Shown here: positions 31,464-40,526 of the stretch, one piece after another | Layout: each line of letters opens with the position of its first letter | Numbering within the stretch: the first letter of the stretch is position 1 | Assembly: GCA_009731375.1 (NCBI GenBank) | Contig: BJOX01000042.1 | Span: 811,335 to 875,334, forward strand | Origin: Paulinella micropora | Lineage: Eukaryota > Cercozoa > Imbricatea > Euglyphida | Direction of reading: 5' to 3' | DNA length: 64,000 nucleotides | The notes under the pieces: model-generated | Databases searched by the model: none | What the model was told of the DNA's origin: nothing | What the model saw: only the letters and a program-made list of their open reading frames with translations | Made by a program: the position numbers and the translations under genes

Positions 31464-32152
31464 TTTTTAATCTCTTCGTCTGTAAAATAAGCAGATTTTA
31501 AAAGTTTTATGTTTTCAGGAGGGGGTTTTGGAAGTGGTGAGACTGGTGTAGGTGGCTGGTTACTCATCGCTTGTATAAGTTGTGGTTGATATTGTGGCTG
31601 TGGTAATAGTAATAATTTTTGTTTCCTATCGTGTTCAAACTTTACATCTTCTATAAGTTTTTGCTCCCTTCTTAGTTCTCTGGCTTTTTGTTCTTGTCGT
31701 TCATTTATCTCAGCTAGTTCTCTTTTGTGATCCCTGTCCTTTATTTCTTTTTGTTCCTCGGCATCGGCTATGTCTTTTCTTTCTAGCCTTTTCTTTTCTT
31801 CTTCTATCTCATCCCTTTTCTTCTTTTCCTTTGCTTCCTCGTCATGTATTAACTCATATTTCTTCTGTAAGTTGCTTTGTATCTGGTTTCGGTTCTCGTG
31901 TTCAAGACGATTGAAATCAGATTTGATTATTTTTTCCCTCGGTTTGCGGCCCTGCCTTTGTGGCCTCGGCTTACCAATATATTTCATAAAAAGTTTAACG
32001 ATTTGTAATGTGCTTAAATCATTTGTTTTCTTACCAAAATTAAGATAATATTTTTTACCCTTCTGGATAATATAAGGTCTCCCGCTCTTATTTCTATAAA
32101 CCCGAGGTGGACGGACTTTTGCCTTTTTCTTATTAGTCTTTTTAGCGACCAT
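31460..32152 (-). CDS. Basic coiled-coil protein, possible minor virion/core component
   Basis: Intact 230-residue ORF. A very basic N-terminus (MVAKKTNKKKAKVRPPRVYR) is followed by SGRPYIIQKGKKYYLNFGKK. Then comes a long Glu/Lys/Arg coiled coil (about residues 80-175) and a Pro-rich tail. The start context is CTATACAATGG, like the penton and ATPase genes. The basic start plus 'RPYI--KGKKYYL' resembles small DNA-associated proteins of Polinton-like viruses by general look only. Overlaps the next gene by ATGA. Confidence 0.5.
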   Translation of the reverse strand: MVAKKTNKKKAKVRPPRVYRNKSGRPYIIQKGKKYYLNFGKKTNDLSTLQIVKLFMKYIGKPRPQRQGRKPREKIIKSDFNRLEHENRNQIQSNLQKKYELIHDEEAKEKKKRDEIEEEKKRLERKDIADAEEQKEIKDRDHKRELAEINERQEQKARELRREQKLIEDVKFEHDRKQKLLLLPQPQYQPQLIQAMSNQPPTPVSPLPKPPPENIKLLKSAYFTDEEIKK

Positions 32153-32251
32153 TGTATAGATAGTTTAGAATTGCGCTTCGTGCTTTCGCACTCTCACTTA
32201 TTCTAAACCATCGTTTTTTTATTTTAGGAAAAAATAAATCGGTTTTCACTG

Positions 32252-32300
32252 GTTATCAACAAACGGGAGTTGCGGTAGCAACGAGAGTGTAGTTGATAAC
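32252..32300. repeat. Nested hairpin in the centre of the element
   Basis: GTTATCAAC (32252-32260) pairs with GTTGATAAC (32292-32300), and between them GTTGC-GGTA-GCAAC forms an inner hairpin. The outer arm TAGTTGATAAC is the same 11 bases that open the palindromic core of the left terminal repeat (21171-21181). It lies in a gap between minus-strand genes. Confidence 0.8.
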
Positions 32301-32306
32301 TATCTT

Positions 32307-32619
32307 TTAATGAAACTTTACAGCACCTCCTCGTTGCTTACCATATCCGAGTTTTGATGCTGTAACACTAACACTACCTGCGTAAGGCACCCCAATGCTA
32401 CTCAATGCCCCAGCAGTTCTAGAGATTACCTTATTATCGCGAAGGAATTTATTAACAGCCAAGGCCGTTTTTCCGACCTTAGCCCAGTTAATCTTTCCTC
32501 CCTTTTGACCACATCCCTTCTTCTTAGTTTTCTTTTTTTCCTCCCTTCTGTGGCATCGATGGATTGTATCCGATGTTATATCCTGATGGTTGTGAAATTA
32601 TCACTGGTGATACTGGCAT
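32307..32619 (-). pseudogene. Small basic core protein (pX-like), homopolymer frameshift
   Basis: ATG 32619 opens a short frame that stops within about 30 codons. A one-base shift at the A7 run near 32530 gives a basic peptide ending in GYGKQRGGAVKFH, with KGCGQKGGKINWAKVGKTAL and SSIGVPYAGSVSVTASKLGY before it. Small Lys/Gly-rich proteins with a GYG-RGG-like end accompany capsid genes in Polinton-like viruses and adenovirus relatives, where they condense DNA or line the capsid. A role in the virion core is inference. Missed by simple ORF finding because of its size and the shift. Confidence 0.5.
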
Positions 32620-32678
32620 ATATTAGAAAGATTAAAAAAAATCTTTTCAGCAAAAATAAAAAAATAATTCTAAAAATA

Positions 32679-33487
32679 TTATTTCATGCGATGGGCAAAA
32701 TTTTTTCTTAACTCATCATCAACACTTGAAACATAAAGAAAATTAAATCGTTCCTTTGTTGCTTCTTGATACTTTTGAAGAAAATAATCAAAATCAAAAG
32801 ATAAGTCTAAGTGTTTATACACGAGTTCCATTTTATCCTGAGACTGGCCTGGAAAGATTAACAAATAATCTAACTGCTTATTGGCTTCTGGCCGTAGGTC
32901 GTTCAAATACTGACTAGACATAATAACCTTACTTTTATAGTGTCTGTTCTTTTTTAACAAATCGCGTACGGACTTATCTCTTAATCCGCTCCCTAAATTG
33001 TCTAAAACAAAAACAACCTCTGGTGAAATATACTTACTTGGTCTCTCTTTTCACCTCCTTCTTTTTTCTTTTCCTTTCCAAAGTATAAAAATTGTGGCTT
33101 CTCTATTTCTTCTTCATCTTTGATTTCTCCTTCGTGTTGCTCGTCCTGTCTGTTCAGTTTGTCAAGTTCATATTCTATCACATTTACACCATCTGATTTA
33201 AGAAAGGTATATATTGCCATCGGGTTGCCTCTGTTCTTAAAGTGCTTTACCATTGCTTTATAAATGTAGTCCTTGTGAATTGTTGAAGCAATAATGACAA
33301 TACGGGTTTTTCTGTCTGTAGTCCGTTTCAGTATTTCAAAGAGTGCTGTTGTTTTCCCGCTCTTCTTGCGGGCAAGTAGAAATATATTTGCATACGGCTC
33401 ATTAAATAATTTATAACCTTTTGCTTTTTTGTTTCCTTCGCCTTCCTGCTTCACTGGTTTCACCTTGACATTGTTTATTTTCTCCAT
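32679..33487 (-). CDS. FtsK/HerA-type genome-packaging ATPase, one frameshift
   Basis: Pumps viral DNA into the preformed capsid. Frame 1 (ATG 33487) has NIFLLARKKSGKTTALFEIL (Walker A, SGKTT, about residue 38) and RIVIIASTIHKDYIY. Near 33040 the frame slips; frame 2 continues with VVFVLDNLGSG (Walker B, hydrophobics then D), KVIMSSQYLNDLRPEANKQL (sensor-like S-Q) and a helical C-terminus, ending at 32679. Total about 268 residues, the usual size for the packaging ATPase of this virus class. Start context AATATACAATGG matches two other late genes. Confidence 0.85.
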
Positions 33488-33496
33488 TGTATATTA

Positions 33497-33856
33497 TTAT
33501 CCTAAGAATTCCAAACACACAACAATTCTTCCCGCTAAATTTCCTGTGTCAATATTTCCGCTGTCAGTTTCAAGGACTTTAAATGTATATTGTCCGTTCG
33601 TCCATCCAACGACACCTAAATTATAACTAAGGTTTGAAATGTTTGCTATATTACTATCTGCAAATGTGCCAATAATTCCAATTCTGTCCATATAAAGAAT
33701 TTTGGTTTTGGTTTCCGTCTGGTCGTTCGTGTAATGAATAAACTTAACATTCATTTTGGTTGGTGTGAATGACATTTGAATAATTTTATTAAATGTTTTG
33801 CTTCCAACAAAATCATTGCTAAGAAAAATAATCTTTTGGTATTCATAGTCAGCCAT
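33497..33856 (-). CDS. Unknown 119-residue beta-rich protein
   Basis: I choose ATG 33856 (MADYEYQKIIFLSNDFVGSK) over the upstream ATG because a clean start follows non-coding-looking Ile/Phe codons. The rest is beta-rich (VKFIHYTNDQTETKTKILYM, GRIVVCLEFLG) without Cys pairs or membrane segments. It sits directly upstream of the ATPase (10 bp) on the same strand, so it is probably a late virion protein. No family recognised. Confidence 0.5.
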   Translation of the reverse strand: MADYEYQKIIFLSNDFVGSKTFNKIIQMSFTPTKMNVKFIHYTNDQTETKTKILYMDRIGIIGTFADSNIANISNLSYNLGVVGWTNGQYTFKVLETDSGNIDTGNLAGRIVVCLEFLG

Positions 33857-34115
33857 GATTATATTACTGATGATAAACTTTTTTATAACAAACATATTTT
33901 CGCGAACTGCCTGCGACTTTTACTCGCGGGTAAGCGAAAAAAAGAATGAGAGTTGTGCTTATTGTATAAAGCAAGGAATAGAAACTAAATTTAAATGTGT
34001 GTATAAGCCCATGCGTGATTGGTGTGTTAGTTTTGATGAAGTCATTCCTTTAATCTGTGCCAGCGATAGTTCTTGGTATAAAATACATTTATACGAGTGT
34101 TCACTTCTTACTTGA
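33855..34115 (+). CDS. Possible small secreted/Cys-rich protein, doubtful
   Basis: An 86-codon plus-strand frame amid minus-strand genes. It opens with a hydrophobic stretch (MIILLMINFFITNIF) like a signal peptide, then a Cys-rich part (CAYCIKQGIETKFKCV). Its ATG shares the palindrome CATG with the start of the minus-strand gene. The 3' end overlaps a small minus-strand membrane gene by about 15 bp. It may be real, given that minus-strand frames are closed here, but support is thin. Confidence 0.25.
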   Translation: MIILLMINFFITNIFSRTACDFYSRVSEKKNESCAYCIKQGIETKFKCVYKPMRDWCVSFDEVIPLICASDSSWYKIHLYECSLLT

Positions 34116-34247
34116 AGAAGGCGATGGAAGGCAGATGCCGATAAGCAATGTTAAAATACCGACATAAGTGTTAGCAACCTCACAAGGTAAGTTCCTTTCA
34201 GATAGCCTTACGATACAAAGAGTTATAATGGCAACGATGATACCCAT
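34101..34247 (-). CDS. Small membrane protein, 48 residues, two hydrophobic segments
   Basis: ATG 34247 starts MGIIVAIITLCIVRLSERNL, then CEVANTYVGILTLLIGICLP and a short polar tail ending SSSKK before TGA 34103-34101. Two hydrophobic segments with a short loop suggest a helical hairpin or signal-anchor protein. It is too short for routine ORF calls, lies on the late strand between the fibre end and the next gene, and may be an inner-membrane or holin-like component. Function inferred from shape only. Confidence 0.4.
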   Translation of the reverse strand: MGIIVAIITLCIVRLSERNLPCEVANTYVGILTLLIGICLPSPSSSKK

Positions 34248-34260
34248 TTGAAATAAGTAT

Positions 34261-34455
34261 TTAATAAGTCGGTTGTCGGTCGGTCTGTTTTTTACACAAC
34301 AACAAATTCCAGTTATCTTCCAATTCGTGCTCTACTTTTTTTTCCTCAGTCTTTAGTTCTACTTCAAGAACACGAGACTTTAATTCTGGAGTTAGTTCGC
34401 CATCCATATCCATAATAGGTGGAGGTCTGCGAAGACTAGTTGTATTATTAGACAT
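34261..34455 (-). CDS. Unknown 64-residue protein overlapping the fibre gene
   Basis: Start at ATG 34455 (MSNNTTSLRRPPPIMDMDGE), whose first codons overlap the last codons of the fibre gene by 8 bp. Acidic/Lys-rich helical middle (LKSRVLEVELKTEEKKVEHE). Small overlapping partner genes downstream of fibres are often assembly factors, but nothing specific can be shown here. Confidence 0.4.
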   Translation of the reverse strand: MSNNTTSLRRPPPIMDMDGELTPELKSRVLEVELKTEEKKVEHELEDNWNLLLCKKQTDRQPTY

Positions 34456-37400
34456 TAGGGCCAACGACTGCTCTGATTTCTGCTAATTGGTTGGTTTGGT
34501 CTTGTAGTATATTAAGTAAAAGTTTATTTTCTTTTTCTAAACTAACTACCTTTTCCGCCATGTGTTGAAAAGCACTGACTAATATTGGTATAAAACTTGT
34601 ATATGTTATGCCTTCAAGATTTCCATTTCCATCATCTGCTTTCATTCCACTTTCAGATACAAATTCAGGAAATATTTTTTTAACTTCATCAGCAATAAAT
34701 CCGCGGTTTTTTTGTTCTTTCTTTTCGTCTGATTTCAAATAATATGAACAACAATTTATTTTCATTAGTTTCTCACAACAATCCCCGCAGTCTAATGTTT
34801 TAATATCTGATTTTAGCCTCTTGTCCGAGGAGTTTGTCCATGCTCCGTTAAGCGGAACATAATTATAACTGCTAGACGGCTCACCTGAAGAGTTTGAAGT
34901 TGTCCAAGCATGTAGAATTCCTTGAGATGAGCAGACTACTCCATAATTTGAATATCCTCCTGATTTCATATATATTTGCGGGTCGTAAGTAGAACTTGTT
35001 CTTTTTCTTAATGTTAAAAATCCGCTGGATGCTGTTGTGATGCTTAAATCTCCCGACGTATTAATGTTCATCGCCTCAGTGTAAAATATATTGTTTCCCA
35101 CCGTTGTCCCTGAATTATAATAAAAAGCGAGTTTTCCACCTTTTTGAATTAGAAAGTTCGAACCGCTGTGGCTTGATTTCCAGTTCGTGCCATCAAAATA
35201 AGCATCAAAACTTAAATTGACATTATCATGCGACCAGTTTAGTTGTTGAAAAACCGGATAGATGTCTGTTGAAGTTATTGCCTGTATATGTGCTCCTGCG
35301 ACATTACTCGCCGTTCCGTATAATTCTAAACCTGCCGTTGCTCCTATCCCTTTTGTTGAGTTGCCTATGATTATCGGTTTGCCTAGCGCTGTTGTTATTT
35401 TGTCGCTCGTTGTTAATGTGGTTGTTGATATACCCGCATTTGCCGTTAGTGATCCACTCGCGGTTGCCGTTGTTGTTGATATACCCGCATTCGCCGTTAT
35501 CGCCCCACTCGCTGTAATCGCCTTTGTTGTTAATAAACCTGATGTGTCAAGTTCCAGAGCGAGATTCCAAGGAACAGCAACCCCCACACTTTTCCCGCTA
35601 TCATACAAAAATCTAAGTTTATTATTCCATTTACTAATTAGAAAATTAGAACTCGCATAACTTGATTTCCATCCGCCAGCATCTAAATACGCATCAAAGG
35701 TCATATTTATGTTATTATGACTTAAATTAGTTAGTTGAAAAGTAGGATAAATATCTTCCGTTGTAATAGCCTGCATATGTGCTCCAGTTGTATTATTATT
35801 ATAAGTCCCATACAATTCTAAACCCGCTGTTGTTCCTATTCCTTTCGTTGTATTACCTATGATTATTGGCATACCTGATGCTGTTGTTATTTTGTCGCTC
35901 GTTGTTAATGTTGTTGTAGTCATACTAACAGTTGCCGTTAATGTAGTTCCCGTTATTGTTCCAGCACTTGTTTAATAATGTTGTTTGAGTTCATAGCCAA
36001 AGCACCATAAAATCGCATACCGCCAGCATTGTTAAAACAGACAATGTAAGACGAAGCACTTTTATTATCCAAAAGTTTTGAAGTATAAAGACCTGCTCCT
36101 TTTGCATCAAATGCTACATTCGTGAATACATAACCTCGTTGGTTCGCGGTTCCACTTGTAGCGGTATTTAGAGTAAATAAGAAATATTGATAATCACCTG
36201 ATGTCTGTGAAAAGAATATATCTCCTCCATTTTGGTTTAATATCCTCGCCCCATTATATGTTATATTTCAACCATTAATGATAGTTTGATTATTAAAATC
36301 GGCATTGTTCGTTAAAGTTAGATATTTTATCGTAGTGCTCGCCCCATTAAATGTTTTACTTCCTGTTATGGTTTGGTCTGTTGTTAGTTTCACACAATTG
36401 TCATCCAGATATTGTCTATTTACCGCTTCATTCGCATTTTGTGGTGCTCCCAGATTAACAATCCTATTACTATTACAATTTAATCCAGTAGCATTAAACC
36501 ACGAAACAATCGTCCCATCAATAATAAAACTTATTTTTTTCGCAGAAATTTCAAAGTTGTAATATGTTGCAGTTTTCCTATCCAAACTAGCAATTGACCC
36601 GATATTACTTGTAGAATTGAAAACGATGAATGTGCCCTTTGTTGTTGAATTGATTGAATTTCCAGTAATTTCAACACCACTGCTATATGTCTTAATTCCT
36701 GCTACGGTTTGGTTTCCTGTTAGTTTCACATTTTGCCCGTCTTTTGTATCAAAATAACTTTTATTTGTTCCATCTGTTGAAGCGGAAGGGTCGGCTAAGT
36801 TTGTTATTTTGTTGTTATTCAAACTTAATGTTGTTCCAGTTGCGGTTATAATTAAAGTATTACCTGAATATAACTCTACATACAAACCAGTTATTTGTAT
36901 CGGATACCAAGTCGCTGTTGCTGTTTTTTGTGCTGCAATCATTCCTATTTTTGTATCAAATGCTATACCGATGCCGTCAAAAGTAGTAGGATTGGATGAA
37001 CCACTTACTTCTACAGTTGATGTAAATTTTTTATTTCCTGCTATGGTCTGGTCTCCTGTTAGTTTAACCACCGAGGTATCAAGGACAGAAACATCCACAC
37101 CATCAACAAGATTAACATTTGTTATGCTTTGGCTTTTCATATCAAGACCAGCACTCGCATTTATTATACTGCTAAATGTTTTAATTCCTCCTATGGTTTG
37201 GTCTCCTGTTAGTTTGACCACCGAACCATCAACTGCGAGATTAGCGAGATTAATTCCATTATACGTAGAAGCCCCTGAAATAGCCAAACCGCCCATATTT
37301 GGTCCTCCTGTCATACTGGCCGGTCGTGTGGTGTTTCTCCATTGTCCCGTGCTATACATAAGCAGTTGGTTATCTGCTGGGAAGCCTGATATTGTCACAT

Positions 37401-38058
37401 CGCTGTGGCTATCTATGCTTCCACTCGCTGACACTTTATCATTATTATCTTGGTGTTCAAATATCCATTCAACAACATCTTTGGTATTTAGTAAATTAAC
37501 TCCTGTTATATTCTTCCTTCCCATACTAAAATTGCCGAATTCATCAACATTTATCGGAAAGGTTTTATTAACCCAGTTTATTGAATTATATGTTAGATAA
37601 CTATTCATAGCTATTGGTGCGGTTATAACCACATCTGAAAGTGTATCAATTGAACCAAGGGCTGTATTCTTTCATTTGCCTTCTACATCGTTGTAAGTTA
37701 AGTATTGACCGCTCGCTTGTGCAAATATGTTTGTGTCTATCAAATTATATAAACTGGTTTGGTGCGGATTGGAAGTATTAGAGCGGTGTTGAGTTGAGGC
37801 TTTGACTTCGTCATTATCCCTTACTCGTTGCTCTGTATAGTATAAATTTTTTCCTTCTTTGATGTCTGTCGTTGATTTTAAAGCGAGACGTGTGTCAAAT
37901 CGGTCGTCAGTGTAATACAGATTTATTGGGTTGGAACCTTCTGGCACTCTGTCTGTATTCAGACCGACTATGTTTGTGTTGGTTAAGTCTAAGTTTGCGA
38001 TTGATAGGCTGTCTGTCGCGATTTCTGACAAGCCGAGTAAGGATTTATATTGCGACAT
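34448..38058 (-). CDS. Tail-fibre-like protein with C-terminal S74 self-cleaving chaperone, broken by stops
   Basis: Three blocks in order: 38058-37672, 37671-35960 and 35950-34448. TGA at 37674-37672 and TGA at 36270-36268 are in frame; a one-base shift near 35965 joins the last block. The shaft has repeats of VVKLTGDQTIGGIKTFSS type (at least four), a known pattern of phage and virus fibres, and two 170-residue repeats built on TSDKITTA-G-PIIIGN-TKGIG. The C-terminus has NSSDKRLKSDIKTLDC and then NRGFIADEVKKIFPEFV, the intramolecular chaperone (peptidase S74) in which SDKR-K supplies the catalytic Ser and Lys and trimerises then releases the fibre. About 1,200 codons in all. It would be the host-attachment fibre. 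Confidence 0.8.
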
Positions 38059-38123
38059 TGATATATATTATTTATTTATTTATTTATTTAAAAAATACTA
38101 AAATATAATAATCTTAGTATAAA
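38059..38123. promoter_or_regulatory. Divergent promoter interval
   Basis: 65 bp between the fibre gene (-) and the next gene (+), over 90% A/T, with five TTTA repeats and TATATATTATT on the fibre side. It probably drives both genes. No protein-binding site can be named. Confidence 0.4.
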
Positions 38124-38651
38124 ATGCCGTCTCCCGAAGCGAGCCGACAAAATTGGGGAAAAGCAGTCGATGGAATTAAACAAAAAGCAAAGCAGAGAAA
38201 AATGGAACATGCCAAAAAGGTTTTGGAACAATACCGAAATGCAGTTAAAAATGAAGACGAAGATATGGAACGAAAAATAGCAGAGATAGAAAATAAGAAT
38301 TTAGCACCAGATATTATTAATGAGAAGGAACAAGATGACACACCTGAGCAGAGTGAGAGAGAAGATGAGGTTGATTTTACTGATATCATTGCAGAAAAGA
38401 TGGCGAAAATGAAGATAAGAAGAAAGAAAGCGGAAACTAAGAGAGAAAAGAAGAAGAGTAAGAAACCAGAGCCTGAGCCTGAGGAGAGTGAAGAAAGTGA
38501 AAGTGAGAGTAGTGAAGAAGAAGAACCGAAACCTAAGAAAGGGAAAGGAAAAAAAACTAGCAGTGTAAGTGTGAAAGTATATAATCAATCTTCTGGTGGT
38601 GCTAAGAAAGAAAAAAATAATGATGTTGAAAAATGTTTCTTGAAGTTTTAA
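38124..38651 (+). CDS. Highly charged coiled-coil protein, unknown
   Basis: Intact 175-residue ORF starting MPSPEASRQNWGKAVDGIKQ. Lys/Glu-rich helix to about residue 125, then an acidic Ser/Glu stretch (EPEESEESESESSEEEEPKP) and a Lys-rich end. No known domain. Nearby minus-strand frames are low quality, so the frame is clear. Its stop overlaps the end of the convergent methyltransferase by about 4 bp. It could be nucleic-acid or chaperone-like; composition alone cannot decide. Confidence 0.5.
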   Translation: MPSPEASRQNWGKAVDGIKQKAKQRKMEHAKKVLEQYRNAVKNEDEDMERKIAEIENKNLAPDIINEKEQDDTPEQSEREDEVDFTDIIAEKMAKMKIRRKKAETKREKKKSKKPEPEPEESEESESESSEEEEPKPKKGKGKKTSSVSVKVYNQSSGGAKKEKNNDVEKCFLKF

Positions 38652-39389
38652 AAGTTTGAAATCAATAATTCTCTCACTGCTTTTCTGTCAGAACCATTTA
38701 ATACATAAGTTGTTTTCACTTTGCTTATCTTAAAGTCTTTAAAGATGTGTTTTATTTTTTTGGAATAGTTATAAGATAAAAATAAATTTATCTTTTATTC
38801 CTTTTACAGCACTAAATACTTCTTCTGGAGAAATATGGTGTTTATAACCCCAACTTTTATTTTTTTTCTTCGTCGTATGGCGGGTCTAGGTAGAAAAATG
38901 TATCTGGTGTGTCGTATTTTTTTTATCACTGCTTTAAAGTCTTTATTTAATACTATAGTGTCTTTCAATCTATCTTTTATTTTCTACGTTTTTCTTAAAA
39001 TGTTCCCTTGAAAATGGTCTATCATAATTTCTGTAATCGGCGAAAGAACTTCTCTTTCCTCCGAATGAGTTAAACGATAAATATAAATTCCTGTAAAGTC
39101 TCATACTCGGTTCTTTGAATTTCCCTTTTGTAAATTTTTCAAATTTGCTTCTTGAAGGTGTAAAATCATATCTATTAATTGTTTCTGCTGGCACTTTCTT
39201 CATATCTTTCCATATGTGATAAATATATTTATCCAAATCATTGATGACTTCTAAATCAGATGGATCTTTTTTTCTAAATACACTCCCAGCACTGATGAAA
39301 GGTTCAACATAAACTTTGTGAGTTGGTATTAATGGAATAATCACTTTTTTCCGAAAATGTTTTCCTCCTACCCTAGGAAAAAATGACAT
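38648..39389 (-). pseudogene. DNA adenine methyltransferase (Dam/D12 type), frameshifted
   Basis: Transfers a methyl group from S-adenosylmethionine to adenine N6. ATG 39389 starts SFFPRVGGKHFRKKVIIPLI (opening P-VGGK block) and continues with VYVEPFISAGSVFRK (SAM-binding PF-aGsvf) and LEVINDLDKYIYH. The first frame stops near 38970. Two or three one-base shifts at A runs restore TFFYLDPPYD (catalytic DPPY, about 38890), HHISPEEVFSAVK and a C-terminus ending at 38648. It could protect the element or mark replicated DNA. It diverges from the integrase with a 15-bp spacer. Confidence 0.8.
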
Positions 39390-39404
39390 ATTATATAATA
39401 TAGT
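39390..39404. promoter_or_regulatory. Very short divergent start region (15 bp)
   Basis: ATTATATAATATAGT separates the start codons of the methyltransferase (-) and the integrase (+). TATATAATATA could serve both, but 15 bp is too short for a standard core promoter, so transcripts may start inside the opposite gene. Confidence 0.35.
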
Positions 39405-40400
39405 ATGGATCATAAACATACAATTATTAATAATCAAAATCGTAATAGTCAATTAGAAGACACCCCTACGGGAGAAGTAGTTAAAACAAAAGAAGAAGAA
39501 GCACTAGAAATCCATCATCAGAAAAAGAACCCGAAAATATGGAATACTATATGGGTTGATAAGCCATTAGACCAAATTTTCTTAGACTTAGCAGATATGA
39601 GTAAAATAAAAGATAAGAATGGAAATAAGTGTTATGCTTGGATGCTTGTTTGGATTGATTGTCATTCAAGATATTTAATAATCATTCCACTAAAAAATAA
39701 AACAGCAAAAGAAGTCTATTATGCTTTGAAAACAATTAAATATAAACCGAAATCAATGACTACCGACAGCGGGGGAGAATATAAAGGAGCAACTCGTGAA
39801 TATTTTAATGAAAATGGAATAAAACATGATGTGGTTGAAGTTGGCGACCATAGAGCCTTAGCGGTTGTTGATAGAGTAATAAGGAGTATTAGAAGATGGT
39901 TAGACCTTTTATTTGAAACCAATCGTAATTTTGATTGGGTTAGTTATATTCAAGACTTAGTAGATGCTTATCATCATAAAGTTCATAGAGGAATTCAGGC
40001 TAAACAAGCGGAAGTATTTTTCGGGAGAGATGAAAACAAACAAGTGATAATAAGAGACAATTTAATTAATGAATTTAATGTCGGCGATAGTGTGAGAAAG
40101 GAAAACAAACGAAATGTTTTCTCCAAAGGCGGAAAGACTTTCAGTAAAATTATTTATAAAGTCAAAGGCCGTTCCGGATTTAAGTCAATATTAAATAATG
40201 AGGAGTTAGTAAGTCCTAGAGATTTATTAAAGACTGATTTTGTTAAACCAATTGACGAAGAAAAAGTTATGGAAGAGCAAACAAAAGAAGTTATTAAAGA
40301 AAAGAAAACTAAAGAACTGCTAAAGAGAGAAGAAATAGAACCACAAAACATAAGAACTAGCAAAAGGGAAAGAAAAGCAAAAGTCCAATTTGATATTTAA
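39405..40400 (+). CDS. rve-family (retroviral-type) integrase
   Basis: Intact 331-residue ORF; inserts the element into host DNA. Core motifs: QIFLDLADMSKI (first Asp, about residue 61), SMTTDSGGEYKGATREYFNE (second Asp, about residue 123), and HRALAVVDRVIRSIRRWLD, where the third acidic residue reads Asp (VVDR) instead of the usual Glu. After the core, FNVGDSVRKENKRNVFSKGG and GFKSILNNEELVSPRDLL look like the SH3-like DNA-binding barrel, and the C-terminus is Lys/Glu-rich and basic. No N-terminal HHCC zinc domain is evident. Flanked by the methyltransferase (15 bp, divergent). The only large enzyme of the element with an unbroken frame. Confidence 0.9.
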   Translation: MDHKHTIINNQNRNSQLEDTPTGEVVKTKEEEALEIHHQKKNPKIWNTIWVDKPLDQIFLDLADMSKIKDKNGNKCYAWMLVWIDCHSRYLIIIPLKNKTAKEVYYALKTIKYKPKSMTTDSGGEYKGATREYFNENGIKHDVVEVGDHRALAVVDRVIRSIRRWLDLLFETNRNFDWVSYIQDLVDAYHHKVHRGIQAKQAEVFFGRDENKQVIIRDNLINEFNVGDSVRKENKRNVFSKGGKTFSKIIYKVKGRSGFKSILNNEELVSPRDLLKTDFVKPIDEEKVMEEQTKEVIKEKKTKELLKREEIEPQNIRTSKRERKAKVQFDI

Positions 40401-40526
40401 TGAAAACTGAAGAAAATAATAACAAGTTGTTTAAACGAAACCAAAACTGAAGGTAGAAAAGATGTTGAATATGCTATCAAATTTTTTTGTGATTGTATAC
40501 TCTACATCTTTTCTTGGTTGCTTTAA

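Noticed and set aside
22533-37675. Reassignment of UGA or UAA/UAG as sense codons in the virus-like element
   Set aside because: In-frame stops include all three types, intact genes end in ordinary TAA, and many breaks are one-base shifts at homopolymers. Decay or base-call error explains this better.
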